Positions 36,043 to 45,453 of a DNA stretch of 64,000 nt are shown one piece after another. Numbering within the stretch: the first letter of the stretch is position 1; each line of letters starts with the position of its first letter. The position numbers were made by a program, and so were the translations under genes. The stretch lies in the NCBI GenBank assembly GCA_016932995.1, contig JAFGBU010000008.1:1-64000 (forward strand), given 5' to 3'. This stretch comes from Desulfovibrionaceae bacterium. Its GTDB lineage: Bacteria; Desulfobacterota; Desulfovibrionia; Desulfovibrionales; Desulfovibrionaceae. The notes beneath the pieces were generated by a model. That model saw only the letters and a program-made list of their open reading frames with translations. It searched no databases and was not told the DNA's origin.

Positions 36043-37445
36043 AGGGCCTGACCGCGCGGCCCGAAAGGTTGTTTCTGGTCCTGGCCCTGGTCATCGGCCT
36101 GGCCAGGGTCGTCCTGACCCCGCCGTTCCAGACCCCGGACGCGCATTTCCACTTTTTGCGCGCCTGGCAGCTCACCCAGGGCCGGATCATCAGCCCGCTC
36201 AAGGACGACCAGGGCGTGCCCGGGGACATGTTCCCGGCCCGGGTCGTGGAGGACATGTACCGGGCCCTGCAGGGCCTGCGCTGGGACACCGAGGAGGGCG
36301 CGGCCTATAAAAAGGGCGTGTCCCTCAAGGCCCTGGCCCCGCTCTTCAGGACCCGGCCCGGCCCCGGGGCCGAGACCTTCCATATCCTGAACCAGCAGGC
36401 CATGTACTTCCCCCTGGCCTACGCCCCGCAGATCCTGGGCATCGGCCTGGGCCGGGTTTTGGGCAGTCCGGCCCTGGTCCAGATGTACCTGGCCCGGCTC
36501 ATGAACCTGGCCGCCTGGCTGGTCCTGGTCGGCCTGGCCATGCGCCTGACCCCGGTGTTCAAGCGCGTGCTCCTGGTCCTGGCCCTGACGCCCATGGGCG
36601 TGTTCCTGGCCTCGTCCATAAGCCTGGACGTGGTCACCAACGGCTTGATATTTCTGTTCACCGCCCTGGTTCTGAGGGTCCGGGCCGGGGGCCGGGGGCT
36701 TTTCCTCCTGCTCCTTTTGGCCGCGCTTCTGGCCCTGTGCAAGTCCATCTACATCCTGATCCTGCCCTTGTGCCTGATCATTCCGGCCGGGCGCTTCGGC
36801 GGTGCGGCCAGGAAGTGGGCCTACGCGGCCCTGCTCATGATTCTGGCGGCGCTGCCCCTTTCGGCCTGGACCAGGGCCAGCGCGCACCTGGGCCACATAC
36901 CCAGGGAAAAGCTGCGCACCGAGACCTTTGAGCGCCGGGTCGAGCGCATCGCAGACTTCGCTTCGGGCGACCCGGCCGGGTTCGTCGGGCTTGTGGCCCG
37001 CAGCCTGGCGGACAAGGTCCCTCACCACACCCTGTTGTCCATGGGCGTCAGGCTCGGCTGGAGCCAGGCCAGCGGCGTGGACTACACCAAGATTCTGGCC
37101 GCGGCCTTTCTGGCCCTGCTCGTTGTCGCGGCCCTCACGGACAGCGACCCGAAGTTCTTTGTCAGGCCCCGGGACAGGCTGGTCATCGCCCTGGTCTTGG
37201 CCGCGACCGTCACGGCCGTGTACCTGGTCATGCTCCTGATCTGGACCCCGCACGGGGCCGCGATCATCGAGGGCGGCCGGGGCAGGTACATCTATCCGCT
37301 CCTGTTCCCGGGCCTGCTCGTGCTCTACAACCGCCGCATGGCCTGGCTCGCGGGACCCGGCGCGGTGAGGCTCGGGGCCTGGTTCCTGGCCGCGGCCCAG
37401 GCCTGGATGCTCTGGGCCCTGGTCAGCCGCTACTACTCGGCTTGA
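36039..37445 (+). CDS. DUF2142-type polytopic membrane protein
   Basis: 468 residues with about ten hydrophobic segments. The start (ERLFLVLALVIGLARVVLTPPFQTPDAHFHFLRAW) contains the PDxxxHF signature of DUF2142 proteins in the first outer loop. The family is found in polysaccharide and teichoic-acid clusters and is thought to be related to GT-C glycosyltransferases. It is coupled to the upstream FAD oxidoreductase gene. The role is inferred from family and context. Confidence 0.82.
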   Translation: MKGLTARPERLFLVLALVIGLARVVLTPPFQTPDAHFHFLRAWQLTQGRIISPLKDDQGVPGDMFPARVVEDMYRALQGLRWDTEEGAAYKKGVSLKALAPLFRTRPGPGAETFHILNQQAMYFPLAYAPQILGIGLGRVLGSPALVQMYLARLMNLAAWLVLVGLAMRLTPVFKRVLLVLALTPMGVFLASSISLDVVTNGLIFLFTALVLRVRAGGRGLFLLLLLAALLALCKSIYILILPLCLIIPAGRFGGAARKWAYAALLMILAALPLSAWTRASAHLGHIPREKLRTETFERRVERIADFASGDPAGFVGLVARSLADKVPHHTLLSMGVRLGWSQASGVDYTKILAAAFLALLVVAALTDSDPKFFVRPRDRLVIALVLAATVTAVYLVMLLIWTPHGAAIIEGGRGRYIYPLLFPGLLVLYNRRMAWLAGPGAVRLGAWFLAAAQAWMLWALVSRYYSA

Positions 37446-37501
37446 CAGCGGGCCCTTTTCAGGAAACCCTTGCCCGGTCGAAAAAGGGGGCTTGAGCCGC
37501 T

Positions 37502-38455
37502 GTGCGCCTGGTCATAAGCGTGGACGTGGAGGAGGAGGGCCTGTTCTCGGGCCGCTATCCCCGGCAACCGGCCGGGGTCGAAAACGTGGCCCGGCTGCGC
37601 AGCCTGGCCTTCGTGCGCCGTGAGTTCGGCCTGCCCCTGACCCTTATGGTCAGCCACGCGGCGGCCGTTGACCCGGCCTGCCGGGACGAGCTGCTCTACT
37701 TCAAGGATGAGCTGGGGGCCGAGATCGGGGCCCACCTGCACCACTGGAACACCCCGCCGTTCGACGAGCGCGCGAACCCCGGCCCCCCGGACTCCCTGGG
37801 CCCGGACCTGCTGCGGGCCAAGCTCATGGCCCTGGTCGCGGCCATAGGCGAGAACCTCGGGGTTCGGCCCTGCTCGTTTCGCATGGGCCGCTTCGAGCTC
37901 GGGGACATCGCCCCCAAGATATTGCCCGAGCTGGGCATACACGTGGACTCCAGCCTGGCGCCCTTGCGCCTGGTGCAAGGCGGGGTCGATCATTTCCTGG
38001 TCCCGGCCGACCCTTTTTGGCTGGGCCCGGAGGGCGCGCGGACCCGGCTCCTGGAGGTCCCCCTGACCACGGTCCCGGTATTCGCCTTTGCCCCGGCCCT
38101 GGCCCGCAGCCTGGCGCGCCTTCTGCCCGAGTCCTGGGGCGCGGGGCTCCTGTCCGGGTTCAGGCGGGTTTTGGGCCTTGGCGTGCATCCGGCCTGGTTC
38201 GGCCCCCGGGCCATGCGCCTGGCCGCCCTGGCCCACCTGTCCCGGGGCGGGAGGGTCATAAACGTGTTCCTGCACTCCTCGGAGCTTCTGCCCGGCGGCA
38301 GCCCGGACTTTCCGGACCAGGCCTCGGTCAACGCCCTGATCGCCAGGCTCAGGGGCTTTCTGGCCTGGCTGGTCCGGGCCATGCCCGTGCACGGCCTGAC
38401 CCTGTCCGAACTCCATGCCCAGTGGACCGAGCAAGGCGGGCCGGGCAGTGACTGA
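37502..38455 (+). CDS. Polysaccharide deacetylase family protein (NodB-like)
   Basis: 317 residues from a GTG. The NodB fold opens with LVISVDVEEEGLFSG (the metal-binding Asp region); the second motif is EIGAHLHHWNTPPFD near residue 77 (His-x-His metal ligands), followed by SFRMGRFELGD (RxGR motif). A hydrolytic N-deacetylase acting on an N-acetylated sugar is expected; HpnK-like deacetylases act on glycolipids in the hopanoid pathway. It has no signal peptide, so it would act in the cytoplasm. It overlaps the next gene by 8 bp. Confidence 0.83.
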   Translation: MRLVISVDVEEEGLFSGRYPRQPAGVENVARLRSLAFVRREFGLPLTLMVSHAAAVDPACRDELLYFKDELGAEIGAHLHHWNTPPFDERANPGPPDSLGPDLLRAKLMALVAAIGENLGVRPCSFRMGRFELGDIAPKILPELGIHVDSSLAPLRLVQGGVDHFLVPADPFWLGPEGARTRLLEVPLTTVPVFAFAPALARSLARLLPESWGAGLLSGFRRVLGLGVHPAWFGPRAMRLAALAHLSRGGRVINVFLHSSELLPGGSPDFPDQASVNALIARLRGFLAWLVRAMPVHGLTLSELHAQWTEQGGPGSD

Positions 38456-39557
38456 GCGCGGGCCGCTCCGGGTGGTCTTTCTGCTCCAGGACCTGTTGTT
38501 CGGGGGCACCCAGCGCCAGGCCCTGGACCTGGCCCGCAGGCTCGATCCGGAGCGCTTCAAGGTCGAGATCTGGACGCTCATGGCCGGGGAGGACTTTGAT
38601 CCCCAATCCTCGGCCCCGGGCCTGGCCGTGGTTAGGCTGGGCCGCTCTGCCCGGGTGGGCTTGGCGGCCCTGGCCCGGCTCTTGGCCCGGCTCAGGCGCG
38701 AACCCGTGGATATCCTGGTCCTGCTGACCGTGGTCCCGAACATCCACGGCCGGGTCTTCGGCCTTATGGCCCGGGTCCCGGTGATCCTGGGCACCTGCCG
38801 GGGCCGGGGCTCGCCGACGCGCCAGCACGAGCGCCTGCTGTGGCCCCTGGCCGACCACGTGCTGTGCAACGCCGCGTCCCTTGGCCGGGTCCTGGTCAGG
38901 GACTTCGGCCTGCCCGAGGGGCGGGTCTCGGTCATCGAGAACGGCCTGGACCCCGAGGCCTTCAGCCCGGCCGGGCCGGACGCCAAAAAGAACTCCGGCG
39001 AGGGGCCCGTGGTCCTGTGCGTGGCCAGGCTGGCCCGGGACAAGGACCACGAGACCCTGCTCAGGGCCTTTGCCCTGGTCGCTCGAAAACACCCCCAAGC
39101 CCGGCTCAGGCTGGTGGGCGACGGCCCGCTGGAGGCGGAGGTCAAGGCCCTGGCCCGAGGCCTGCTGCCCGAGGGCCGGGCGGTTTTCACGCCCGGCAAC
39201 GCTGATCTGCTCGGGCTCTACCAGCAGGCCTCGGTCTTTGCGCTCAGCTCCAGGCAGGAGGGCTTTCCCAACGCCGTGGCCGAGGCCATGGCCTGCGGCC
39301 TGCCCGTGGCCGCGACCGGGGTGGACGGCGTGGCCGAGCTGGTCGAGCACGGGGTCAGCGGGCTGCTTAGCCCGGCCCGGGACCACGAGGCCCTGGCGCG
39401 CAACCTGACGCGCCTTCTGGACGACCCGGCCCTGGCCCGGGAGATGGGAGCGCTCGGCCGGGCCCGGGTCCTGGCCCGGTGCTCCATGGAGCGCATGGTC
39501 GAGCGCCACCAGGACCTGTTCGACGCGCTCTGGGCGGCAAGAAAAAGGGGGAAGTGA
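38448..39557 (+). CDS. Family 4 glycosyltransferase
   Basis: 369 residues from the GTG at 38448, overlapping the deacetylase gene end. Motifs: VVFLLQDLLFGGTQRQALDLARRL (GT4 glycine loop), VIENGLDPEAFSP near 165, CVARLARDKDHETLLRAFALV near 195 and SSRQEGFPNAVAEAMACGLPVAA near 270. It is followed 3 bp later by another GT4 gene, so the two probably act in sequence. Sugar and acceptor are unknown. Confidence 0.9.
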   Translation: MTERGPLRVVFLLQDLLFGGTQRQALDLARRLDPERFKVEIWTLMAGEDFDPQSSAPGLAVVRLGRSARVGLAALARLLARLRREPVDILVLLTVVPNIHGRVFGLMARVPVILGTCRGRGSPTRQHERLLWPLADHVLCNAASLGRVLVRDFGLPEGRVSVIENGLDPEAFSPAGPDAKKNSGEGPVVLCVARLARDKDHETLLRAFALVARKHPQARLRLVGDGPLEAEVKALARGLLPEGRAVFTPGNADLLGLYQQASVFALSSRQEGFPNAVAEAMACGLPVAATGVDGVAELVEHGVSGLLSPARDHEALARNLTRLLDDPALAREMGALGRARVLARCSMERMVERHQDLFDALWAARKRGK

Positions 39558-39560
39558 GAC

Positions 39561-40784
39561 TTGGACGCCAAAAAGGTGGCCTATGTGGTCTACTGGTTCC
39601 CCAAGCCCTCGGAGACCTTTGTGTTCGGCGAGGTCCTGGAGCTTATGGGCCTGGGCCTGGATGTCGAGGTCCACACCCTGTACGGGCCATGGAGGGGCGA
39701 GCTCGGCCCGGCCATGGCCGGGTTCAAGGGCCCGGTCCGAAGGCTCGGGGTCCGGGCCCTGCCCGGGATCGCAGCCGCGCTCTGGGTCTGGCTGCGCCGG
39801 GACCCGGCCGCCCTGCGCCGGACCCTGGCCCAGGTCCTGTTCAGGCGCTGGCGCTCCCCGGAGACCAGGCTCGAGGCCTGGTGGGCGGGTCTGTGCTCTT
39901 TTCGCCTGGCCCTGGACTTCGAGGCCCGCGGCGTGACCCACGCCCACGCCGACTGGGCCGACGGCGCGGCCACCGCGGCCTGGCTCGCCGCGCGCCTGGC
40001 CGGGATACCGTTCAGCTTCACCGGCCGGGCCCACGACCTGTACCCCCCGGACGGCGCGCTTGCGGACAAGGCCCGGGACTGCGCCTTTGTGCGCGTGGAC
40101 GTGGCCGAGAACCAGAGATACCTGGCCGGTCTCGGGGTGGACCGGGCCAAGATCAGGCTGGTCTACGCGGCCCTGACCATGATTGATCCGGCCCTGGCCG
40201 AGCCGGGCTTTGAGCCGCCCTTCAGGCTGCTGGCCATTGGCCGGTTCGTGGACAAGAAGGGCTTTGACGTGCTCCTCGAGGCCTGCGCCCGGCTCATGGG
40301 CCGGGGCCTTGACTTTCGCCTGACCCTGGCCGGGGACGGGCCCCTGCGCTCCAGGCTGGTCTCCAGGGCGGCCGCCCTGGGCCTGGGGGATCGGGTCCTG
40401 TTTCCGGGCTTTGTCGGCCACGACAAGGTGCCCGGGCTGCTCCTGGCCGCGGACGTGTTCGTCATGCCCTGCAGGGTCAGCGCCTCGGGCGACCGCGACG
40501 GCATCCCCAACGCGGTCCTGGAGGCCATGGCCCACGGCCTGCCCGTGGTGGCCTCGAACGTCTCTGGCCTGTCCGAGGTGGTCGTGGACCGGGTGACCGG
40601 CAGGCTGGTCCCGGAAAAGGACCCCGCCGCCCTGGCCCAGGCGTTGACCGAGGTCCTCGCGGACCGCAAGTCCGCCCTGGACATGGCCGGCCGGGCCAGG
40701 GACATGGTCCTGGCCCGCTTCGACCGCGCGGCCCGGGCCCGGGACCTGCTCGGGCTGTTCATGGAGGATATAAAAGGGCCCTAG
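39561..40784 (+). CDS. Family 4 glycosyltransferase
   Basis: 407 residues from a TTG start with a purine-rich AGGGGGAAG upstream. The N-terminus VAYVVYWFPKPSETFVFGEVLEL is typical of GT4 enzymes annotated as colanic-acid-type transferases. The donor domain has AIGRFVDKKGFDVLLEAC near 220, GDGPLRSRLVSRA, and SGDRDGIPNAVLEAMAHGLPVVA near 310. HAHADWADGAA near 125 carries the histidine motif of this subgroup. It ends convergent with the flippase gene with a 4-bp overlap. Confidence 0.9.
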   Translation: MDAKKVAYVVYWFPKPSETFVFGEVLELMGLGLDVEVHTLYGPWRGELGPAMAGFKGPVRRLGVRALPGIAAALWVWLRRDPAALRRTLAQVLFRRWRSPETRLEAWWAGLCSFRLALDFEARGVTHAHADWADGAATAAWLAARLAGIPFSFTGRAHDLYPPDGALADKARDCAFVRVDVAENQRYLAGLGVDRAKIRLVYAALTMIDPALAEPGFEPPFRLLAIGRFVDKKGFDVLLEACARLMGRGLDFRLTLAGDGPLRSRLVSRAAALGLGDRVLFPGFVGHDKVPGLLLAADVFVMPCRVSASGDRDGIPNAVLEAMAHGLPVVASNVSGLSEVVVDRVTGRLVPEKDPAALAQALTEVLADRKSALDMAGRARDMVLARFDRAARARDLLGLFMEDIKGP

Positions 40785-42205
40785 GCCGGGGCCAGGCTGT
40801 CCGGCCGCCATTTCCAGGCCAGCCAGAGCGCGGGCAGCACGGCCAGGACCTCGGCGGCCTCGCGGAACAGCGCGGCCCGGCCCAAGAAATACAGGGCCGC
40901 GCCCAGGGCCGCGGCCGCGGCCAGCCGGACCAGGGACCGGGCGGTCAGCAGGCCGATCTTGGCCTGGGCGTAGCTGACCGTGAACAGGGCCACGAAGAAC
41001 TTGGTCAGAAGCATGGCCAGGACCGCGCCCTGGAGCGGGGAGCCGGGTATGAGCAGCCGGCAGCAGGCCAGGTTGAAGACCAGGCCGAGGACGTAGAAGG
41101 CGAGCAGGGTCTTCTGGCGCTTCAGGCAGATCATCAAATAACCGGCCAGGTTGTGCATGAAGGCCGCGGCCATTGTCGGGACCAGCCAGCGCTGCATCCA
41201 GACGCTGTCCGTGAACTTTGGCCCGAAGACCAGCAGGATGATCCGGTCGCTCTCCGCGAAGAGCACGAACATCACCGGCAGGGACAGGGCCAGGAGCCAG
41301 CGGGCCGAGCCCCTGGCCAGGTCCAGGAAGCGCGGCTCGTCGCTCTGCTTGAGCCTTAAGAGCAGGGGGAACATGACCCGGCCGAGGAGCATGCCGGTGA
41401 CCAGGCAGGTCAGGCCGTCCACGATCTGCCAGGTGGCGCTGTACCGGGCCACGCCCTCGGACCCGGCGAAGCTTTGGACAAAGAACAGGTTGACTTTGTT
41501 GTACAGGATGCTGGTCACGGCCATCAAGGTGTAGGTCGCGCCGCCCTTCCAGGTGGACCAGAAGGCCGTCAGCCCCCTGAGGCTGCCGCGCAGCCGCACC
41601 CGCCTGGCCACGGCCGCGGCCGAGCTGCCCAGGAGGGCCGCGGTCTCGACTGCCTTGTACAGGGCCAGGGCCACGACCGGCGCGCCCATAAACAGCGAGA
41701 CCAGGCCGTAGCCGAAGCCCAGGCCCGCGCCCGCGCCCCTTATCCTGCCCTCCACGTCCTGGCGGCCCAGGACCTGGCAGGTCACGAAGAACGAGCTGGC
41801 CAGGGCCTCCAGGCCCATGCTCGTGGCGATGATGAACACGACCAGCCTGAGGTCCGGGGCGTAGCCCTGCCAGGCCATGAACCCGGCCATGGCCAGCCAG
41901 GCCAGGCCGAGCAGCCCGGCCTTGAGCGCGCTGACCTGCAAGAGGATCGAGCTCGGGTAGCCCTGCCTGCGGGCCAGCAGGGTGGCCAGGTGCTGGTTGA
42001 GCCCGAACTCGGCCGCGAAGAGCAGTATCTGGCCGATGCCCGCGGCGAGCATGAACTGGCCGTAGGCGGCCGCGGACGAGCGGGCCAGGGCGATGAGAAA
42101 GGCGGCCTGGAGGGCCTCCCTGAACCAGTGGGCGCCCAGGAGGTAGCCGAACCTTTTGAGTATGCCCTGCCGGGGGCCGGGGGTGTCCCCGAGGGTTTCG
42201 GACAT
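40781..42205 (-). CDS. Wzx-type lipopolysaccharide/polysaccharide flippase
   Basis: 474 residues with about 12 hydrophobic segments and few charged loops, typical of MATE-like oligosaccharide flippases that move lipid-linked glycans across the inner membrane. I chose the ATG at 42205 because AGAGG lies just upstream. A conserved-type region is YNKVNLFFVQSFAGSEGVARYSATW in the middle. It sits between GT4 genes and galE. With two GT-C/DUF2142-like proteins nearby, it suggests that part of the glycan is built on a polyprenyl carrier. Confidence 0.82.
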   Translation of the reverse strand: MSETLGDTPGPRQGILKRFGYLLGAHWFREALQAAFLIALARSSAAAYGQFMLAAGIGQILLFAAEFGLNQHLATLLARRQGYPSSILLQVSALKAGLLGLAWLAMAGFMAWQGYAPDLRLVVFIIATSMGLEALASSFFVTCQVLGRQDVEGRIRGAGAGLGFGYGLVSLFMGAPVVALALYKAVETAALLGSSAAAVARRVRLRGSLRGLTAFWSTWKGGATYTLMAVTSILYNKVNLFFVQSFAGSEGVARYSATWQIVDGLTCLVTGMLLGRVMFPLLLRLKQSDEPRFLDLARGSARWLLALSLPVMFVLFAESDRIILLVFGPKFTDSVWMQRWLVPTMAAAFMHNLAGYLMICLKRQKTLLAFYVLGLVFNLACCRLLIPGSPLQGAVLAMLLTKFFVALFTVSYAQAKIGLLTARSLVRLAAAAALGAALYFLGRAALFREAAEVLAVLPALWLAWKWRPDSLAPA

Positions 42206-42266
42206 GCGGCCTCTTTGGCTCTTGCGCCGGGTGTTGCGCGGGGTGTTGCCCGGGTCCGGCCCGGCC

Positions 42267-42296
42267 TTGACTTTTGTCCCCCCCAAAGGGGATACC
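42267..42296 (+). promoter_or_regulatory. Possible promoter for galE
   Basis: TTGACT (42267-42272) and GATACC (42291-42296) are spaced by 18 bases, about 80 bases before the ATG at 42379. The spacer contains CCCC-AAA-GGGG. The -10 match is weak. Confidence 0.3.
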
Positions 42297-42378
42297 GATT
42301 CCGTTGCGTCCTAGGGGGTTGTAGGGGGCGCGGCCGGAAATATCAAGGCCCGGCGGACCCGGGCCGCGGAGGCGGACC

Positions 42379-43362
42379 ATGGCCGGACAGAGGATACTGG
42401 TCACCGGCGGGGCGGGCTACATCGGCTCGCACACCGCGCGCCGCTTGATCGCTCAAAACCGCGATCCGGGCGGGATCACGGTCCTGGACAACCTGGAACG
42501 CGGCCATCCGGAGTTCGTGCCCCGGGGCGTGGAGTTCGCGCGCGGGGATTTGCGCGACGCGGACTTTGTCCGGGGTCTGTTCAAGGGCGCCGGGTTCGAC
42601 GCGGTCATCCACTTCGCGGCCTACTCCTATGTGGGCGAGTCCATGCGCTCCCCGGGCATGTACTTCGAGAACAACGTCTGCGGCGGCCTGAACCTGCTCC
42701 GGGCCATGGCCGACTCGGGCTGCCGGGCCATGGTCTTCTCCTCGTCCTGCGCGGTCTACGGCCTGCCCGAGGCCACGCCCATAGACGAGGCCGCGCCGCT
42801 CTGCCCGGTCAGCCCCTACGGCGAGACCAAGCGCGCCTTCGAGGCCATGCTCGAGTGGTTCGACCGGGTCCACGGCCTGCGCTACCTGGCCCTGCGCTAC
42901 TTCAACGCCGCGGGCGCGGACTTCGGGATCGGCGAGCGCCACGAGCCCGAGACCCATCTGATCCCCCTGGCCGTCCAGGCCGCGCTGGGCAGGCGGCCGG
43001 GCATCGAAATATTCGGCCAAGACTACCGGACCCCGGACGGCACCTGCGTGCGCGACTACATCCACGTCACGGACCTGGCCGAGGCCCACCTTCTGGCCCT
43101 GGAGCACCTCTCCCGGGGCGGGGCCTCCGAGGCCCTGAACCTGGGCACGGGCCAGGGCGCGAGCGTGCGCCAGGTCATCGACCTGGTCCGCGAGGTCTCG
43201 GGCCGGGACTTCGAGGTCCTTGACGGGCCCAGGCGGCCGGGCGACCCGCCGGTCCTGGTCGCCTCCGGGGCCAGGGCCCGGGCCGTGCTCGGCTGGCGGA
43301 GCAGGAGGGACCTGCGGGAGATGGTCGAGAGCGCCTGGCGCTGGCACCGGGCCGAGGCCTAG
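42379..43362 (+). CDS. galE: UDP-glucose/UDP-hexose 4-epimerase
   Basis: 327 residues, start supported by GGAGG upstream. Extended SDR motifs: TGGAGYIGSHTARRL near residue 8, HFAAYSYVGESM near 78, SSSCAVYG near 118 and catalytic YGETK near 146. LRYFNAAGAD and DGTCVRDYIHVTDLA are the GalE-specific blocks. It would interconvert UDP-Glc/UDP-Gal or the N-acetyl forms to supply the many transferases of the region. It ends convergent on the SGNH gene with a 4-bp overlap. Confidence 0.93.
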   Translation: MAGQRILVTGGAGYIGSHTARRLIAQNRDPGGITVLDNLERGHPEFVPRGVEFARGDLRDADFVRGLFKGAGFDAVIHFAAYSYVGESMRSPGMYFENNVCGGLNLLRAMADSGCRAMVFSSSCAVYGLPEATPIDEAAPLCPVSPYGETKRAFEAMLEWFDRVHGLRYLALRYFNAAGADFGIGERHEPETHLIPLAVQAALGRRPGIEIFGQDYRTPDGTCVRDYIHVTDLAEAHLLALEHLSRGGASEALNLGTGQGASVRQVIDLVREVSGRDFEVLDGPRRPGDPPVLVASGARARAVLGWRSRRDLREMVESAWRWHRAEA

Positions 43363-44381
43363 TCCGCGGCCCGGCGCAGGACCCGGGCCAGGGCCGCGGC
43401 CACGGCCTCGCGGCCCCGGTCGGTCAGGTGCACGCCGTCGGGCCTGTAGGCCGCCTCGCCCAGCCCGGAGAGGACGCCCCTTAAGTCCCTGAAATAGGGC
43501 TTTTTGCACAGCCGCTCGGCCAGGGTCGAGTTGACCAGACCCACGTTGTGCCTGAAGGCCAGGAAGCGGTCCGGGGATCGGGCCCCGTCCTCCAGCCAGC
43601 GCATGGGCTGCCAGACGACCAGGAACTCGGCCCCCAGGCCGCGGACCGCGCGGCACAGGGCGTCGTAGCGCCTCTCGGCCGAGTCCGCGAAGGCCCTGAG
43701 CCCGGGGTCGTCGGGCTCCATGCGCACCGCGGCCAGCCTGAGCTTGTCGTAGAGCTCCTTGGTGAACGAGGCCTGGACCGCGGCGCTCAGCGGCTTGAGC
43801 AGCCCGAACAGGCTGTTGTGGTAGTCCTCGATCAGGGCCTTGACCTGGCGGTAGCCGAGGTGGGCGTCCGGGGTGCGGTACTGGGCGAAGTAGGTGCTGT
43901 CGTTGGCCCCGTCGTAGAAGACCACGGCCCAGGGCCGGGCCTCGGCCTGGATGGCGATTTTTTGCAGGTACTTGGCCTCCAGGAGCGAGTTGAACGAGTT
44001 CTCGCCGTAGTTGACCAGGCTGAAGCACGGCCCGCCGGGCTCGGAGTTGAGCAGCCCGGAGACCAGGCTGGGCAGGGTCATGGCCTGGTCCTCGGTGTCG
44101 CTCCGGCAGGTCGAGCCCCCGAACATCCAGACCGTCCTGTTCCGGGCCTGATCCGGGCAGCGCCTGTTGTTCAGGGTCGGCCTTACGCCCTCCTGGTTCA
44201 GGAACAGGGCGTAGGGGTCGTAGACCACCCGGCCGCCCTCGCGGACCTTGCCGAAGATCAGGTAGTTGCTGGCGCTGATGGCCAGAAAGGAGACCAGCTC
44301 CAGGCACAGGGCCCCGGCCAGGCACCAGGCCGCGATCTTGAGCCCGGCGCCCAGTGTCGCGCGCAGCAGCTTGACCGGCAT
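43359..44381 (-). CDS. Membrane-anchored SGNH/GDSL-type hydrolase or transferase
   Basis: 340 residues. One N-terminal hydrophobic segment (about 10-35) anchors it. SGNH blocks are visible: VWMFGGSTCRSD (block I Ser), NYGENSFNS (block II Gly), FYDGANDSTYF (block III Asn) and DGVHLTDRG near the end (block V Asp-His). The catalytic domain should be extracytoplasmic. In glycan clusters such proteins add or remove O-acyl groups. It is the last gene of a minus-strand run after a GT2 gene. Confidence 0.78.
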   Translation of the reverse strand: MPVKLLRATLGAGLKIAAWCLAGALCLELVSFLAISASNYLIFGKVREGGRVVYDPYALFLNQEGVRPTLNNRRCPDQARNRTVWMFGGSTCRSDTEDQAMTLPSLVSGLLNSEPGGPCFSLVNYGENSFNSLLEAKYLQKIAIQAEARPWAVVFYDGANDSTYFAQYRTPDAHLGYRQVKALIEDYHNSLFGLLKPLSAAVQASFTKELYDKLRLAAVRMEPDDPGLRAFADSAERRYDALCRAVRGLGAEFLVVWQPMRWLEDGARSPDRFLAFRHNVGLVNSTLAERLCKKPYFRDLRGVLSGLGEAAYRPDGVHLTDRGREAVAAALARVLRRAAD

Positions 44382-44391
44382 GGGCCGCGCC

Positions 44392-45150
44392 TCAGTCCGG
44401 CCCGGGGTCCAGGCCCGCGAACAGCGGGCTCTTTATCCACCCCCTGCGGTGGGCGACAAGGGCCAGCGAGGTCCTGAGCACGCCCAGGCCGTAGACCACG
44501 GAGCGGGCCGCGCTGATGCACGAGGACTCCCTGTCGTAGCGGGTCGGGCAGGTGATCTCGCCGATCCGGAACCCGGCGTGGATTATCTGGCAGAGCATCT
44601 GGTTGTCGAACACGAAGTCGTCGCTGTTGGCCATGAACGGGACCCGCTCAAGGACCTGCCTGCTGAAGGCCCGGTACCCGGTGTGGTACTCCGAGAGCTT
44701 GTGCCGGACCAGGATGTTCTGGACCAGGGTCAGCAGCCTGTTGGCCGCGTACTTGTAGACCGGCATGCCCCCGGCCAGGGCCCCGCCGCTGAGGATGCGC
44801 GAGCCGAGCATGCAGTCGAAGACCCCCCTGGCGATGGGCTCGGCCATGGCCGTGACCAGCCTCGGGGTGTACTGGTAGTCGGGGTGGAGCATGACCACGA
44901 TGTCCGCGCCCAGGTCCAGGGCCTTGGCGTAGCAGGTCTTCTGGTTCGCCCCGTAGCCCCTGTTCTCCTGGTGGACAAAGGTCCTGATGCCCATCTCCCG
45001 GGCCAGGTCAGCGGTCCGGTCCAGGCTCCTGTCGTCCACCAGCAGGACCTCGTCCACGACCTCGAAGGGTATCTCGTCGAAGGTCTTCTTCAGGGTCGCC
45101 TCGGCGTTGTACGCGGGCATGACCAGGACGATTTTCTTGTCCTCGATCAT
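44392..45150 (-). CDS. Family 2 glycosyltransferase (polyprenyl-phosphate-sugar synthase type)
   Basis: 252 residues: VLVMPAYNAEATLKKTFDEI, EVLLVDDRSLDRTADLA near 38, and the acidic MLHPDYQY near 92 where the DXD sits. YHTGYRAFSRQVLERVPF near 165 matches the DPM1-like pattern. It has no C-terminal transmembrane region, unlike the enzyme at the window start. It probably transfers a sugar to polyprenyl phosphate or to a lipid. An upstream small gene lies 40 bp away on the same strand. Confidence 0.87.
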   Translation of the reverse strand: MIEDKKIVLVMPAYNAEATLKKTFDEIPFEVVDEVLLVDDRSLDRTADLAREMGIRTFVHQENRGYGANQKTCYAKALDLGADIVVMLHPDYQYTPRLVTAMAEPIARGVFDCMLGSRILSGGALAGGMPVYKYAANRLLTLVQNILVRHKLSEYHTGYRAFSRQVLERVPFMANSDDFVFDNQMLCQIIHAGFRIGEITCPTRYDRESSCISAARSVVYGLGVLRTSLALVAHRRGWIKSPLFAGLDPGPD

Positions 45151-45190
45151 CTCTGGCCGGCCCTTGGGCCAACGGGCTCAGGGAACTGGG

Positions 45191-45451
45191 TCATTCGCCG
45201 TCCCTGACCAGCCGGCGGGCGACGTCCAGGTCGTACAGGGCCATGGGGTTGCGGTTTGTCCCCCGCTCCTGGTACATGGCCGAGGCCTTTTCAACGACCT
45301 CCAGGGGTATCCACTCGTGGCGCTCCCAGATGTCCGGGTCCTCCCGGCTCCAGAGCCTGAACTCGATCCGGCCCCGGCTCTCCCGGACGTACATCCTGGT
45401 GCCGGGGCTCTGCAGGGAGGGGTGGTAGTAGAGCCCGAGTTCGTCCTTCAC
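45191..45451 (-). CDS. Small conserved-looking hypothetical protein
   Basis: 86 residues, acidic/basic mixed, with no membrane segment or cysteine. It reads as one compact alpha/beta domain (RGRIEFRLWSREDPDIWERHEWIPLEV, then a helix KASAMYQERG). It lies 2 bp after the YkgJ-like gene and shares its transcript. GAGCTGAAAG precedes the ATG as a ribosome-binding site. The function is unknown; its location beside dsrAB makes it a candidate for a conserved neighbour in sulfate reducers. Confidence 0.7.
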   Translation of the reverse strand: MKDELGLYYHPSLQSPGTRMYVRESRGRIEFRLWSREDPDIWERHEWIPLEVVEKASAMYQERGTNRNPMALYDLDVARRLVRDGE

Positions 45452-45453
45452 TT

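Noticed and set aside
21703-38455. A hopanoid glycolipid cluster (radical SAM, HpnI-like transferase, deacetylase).
   Set aside because: No squalene-hopene cyclase or other hpn genes are in the window, whereas the Spt-like, GNAT and SDR genes are adjacent.
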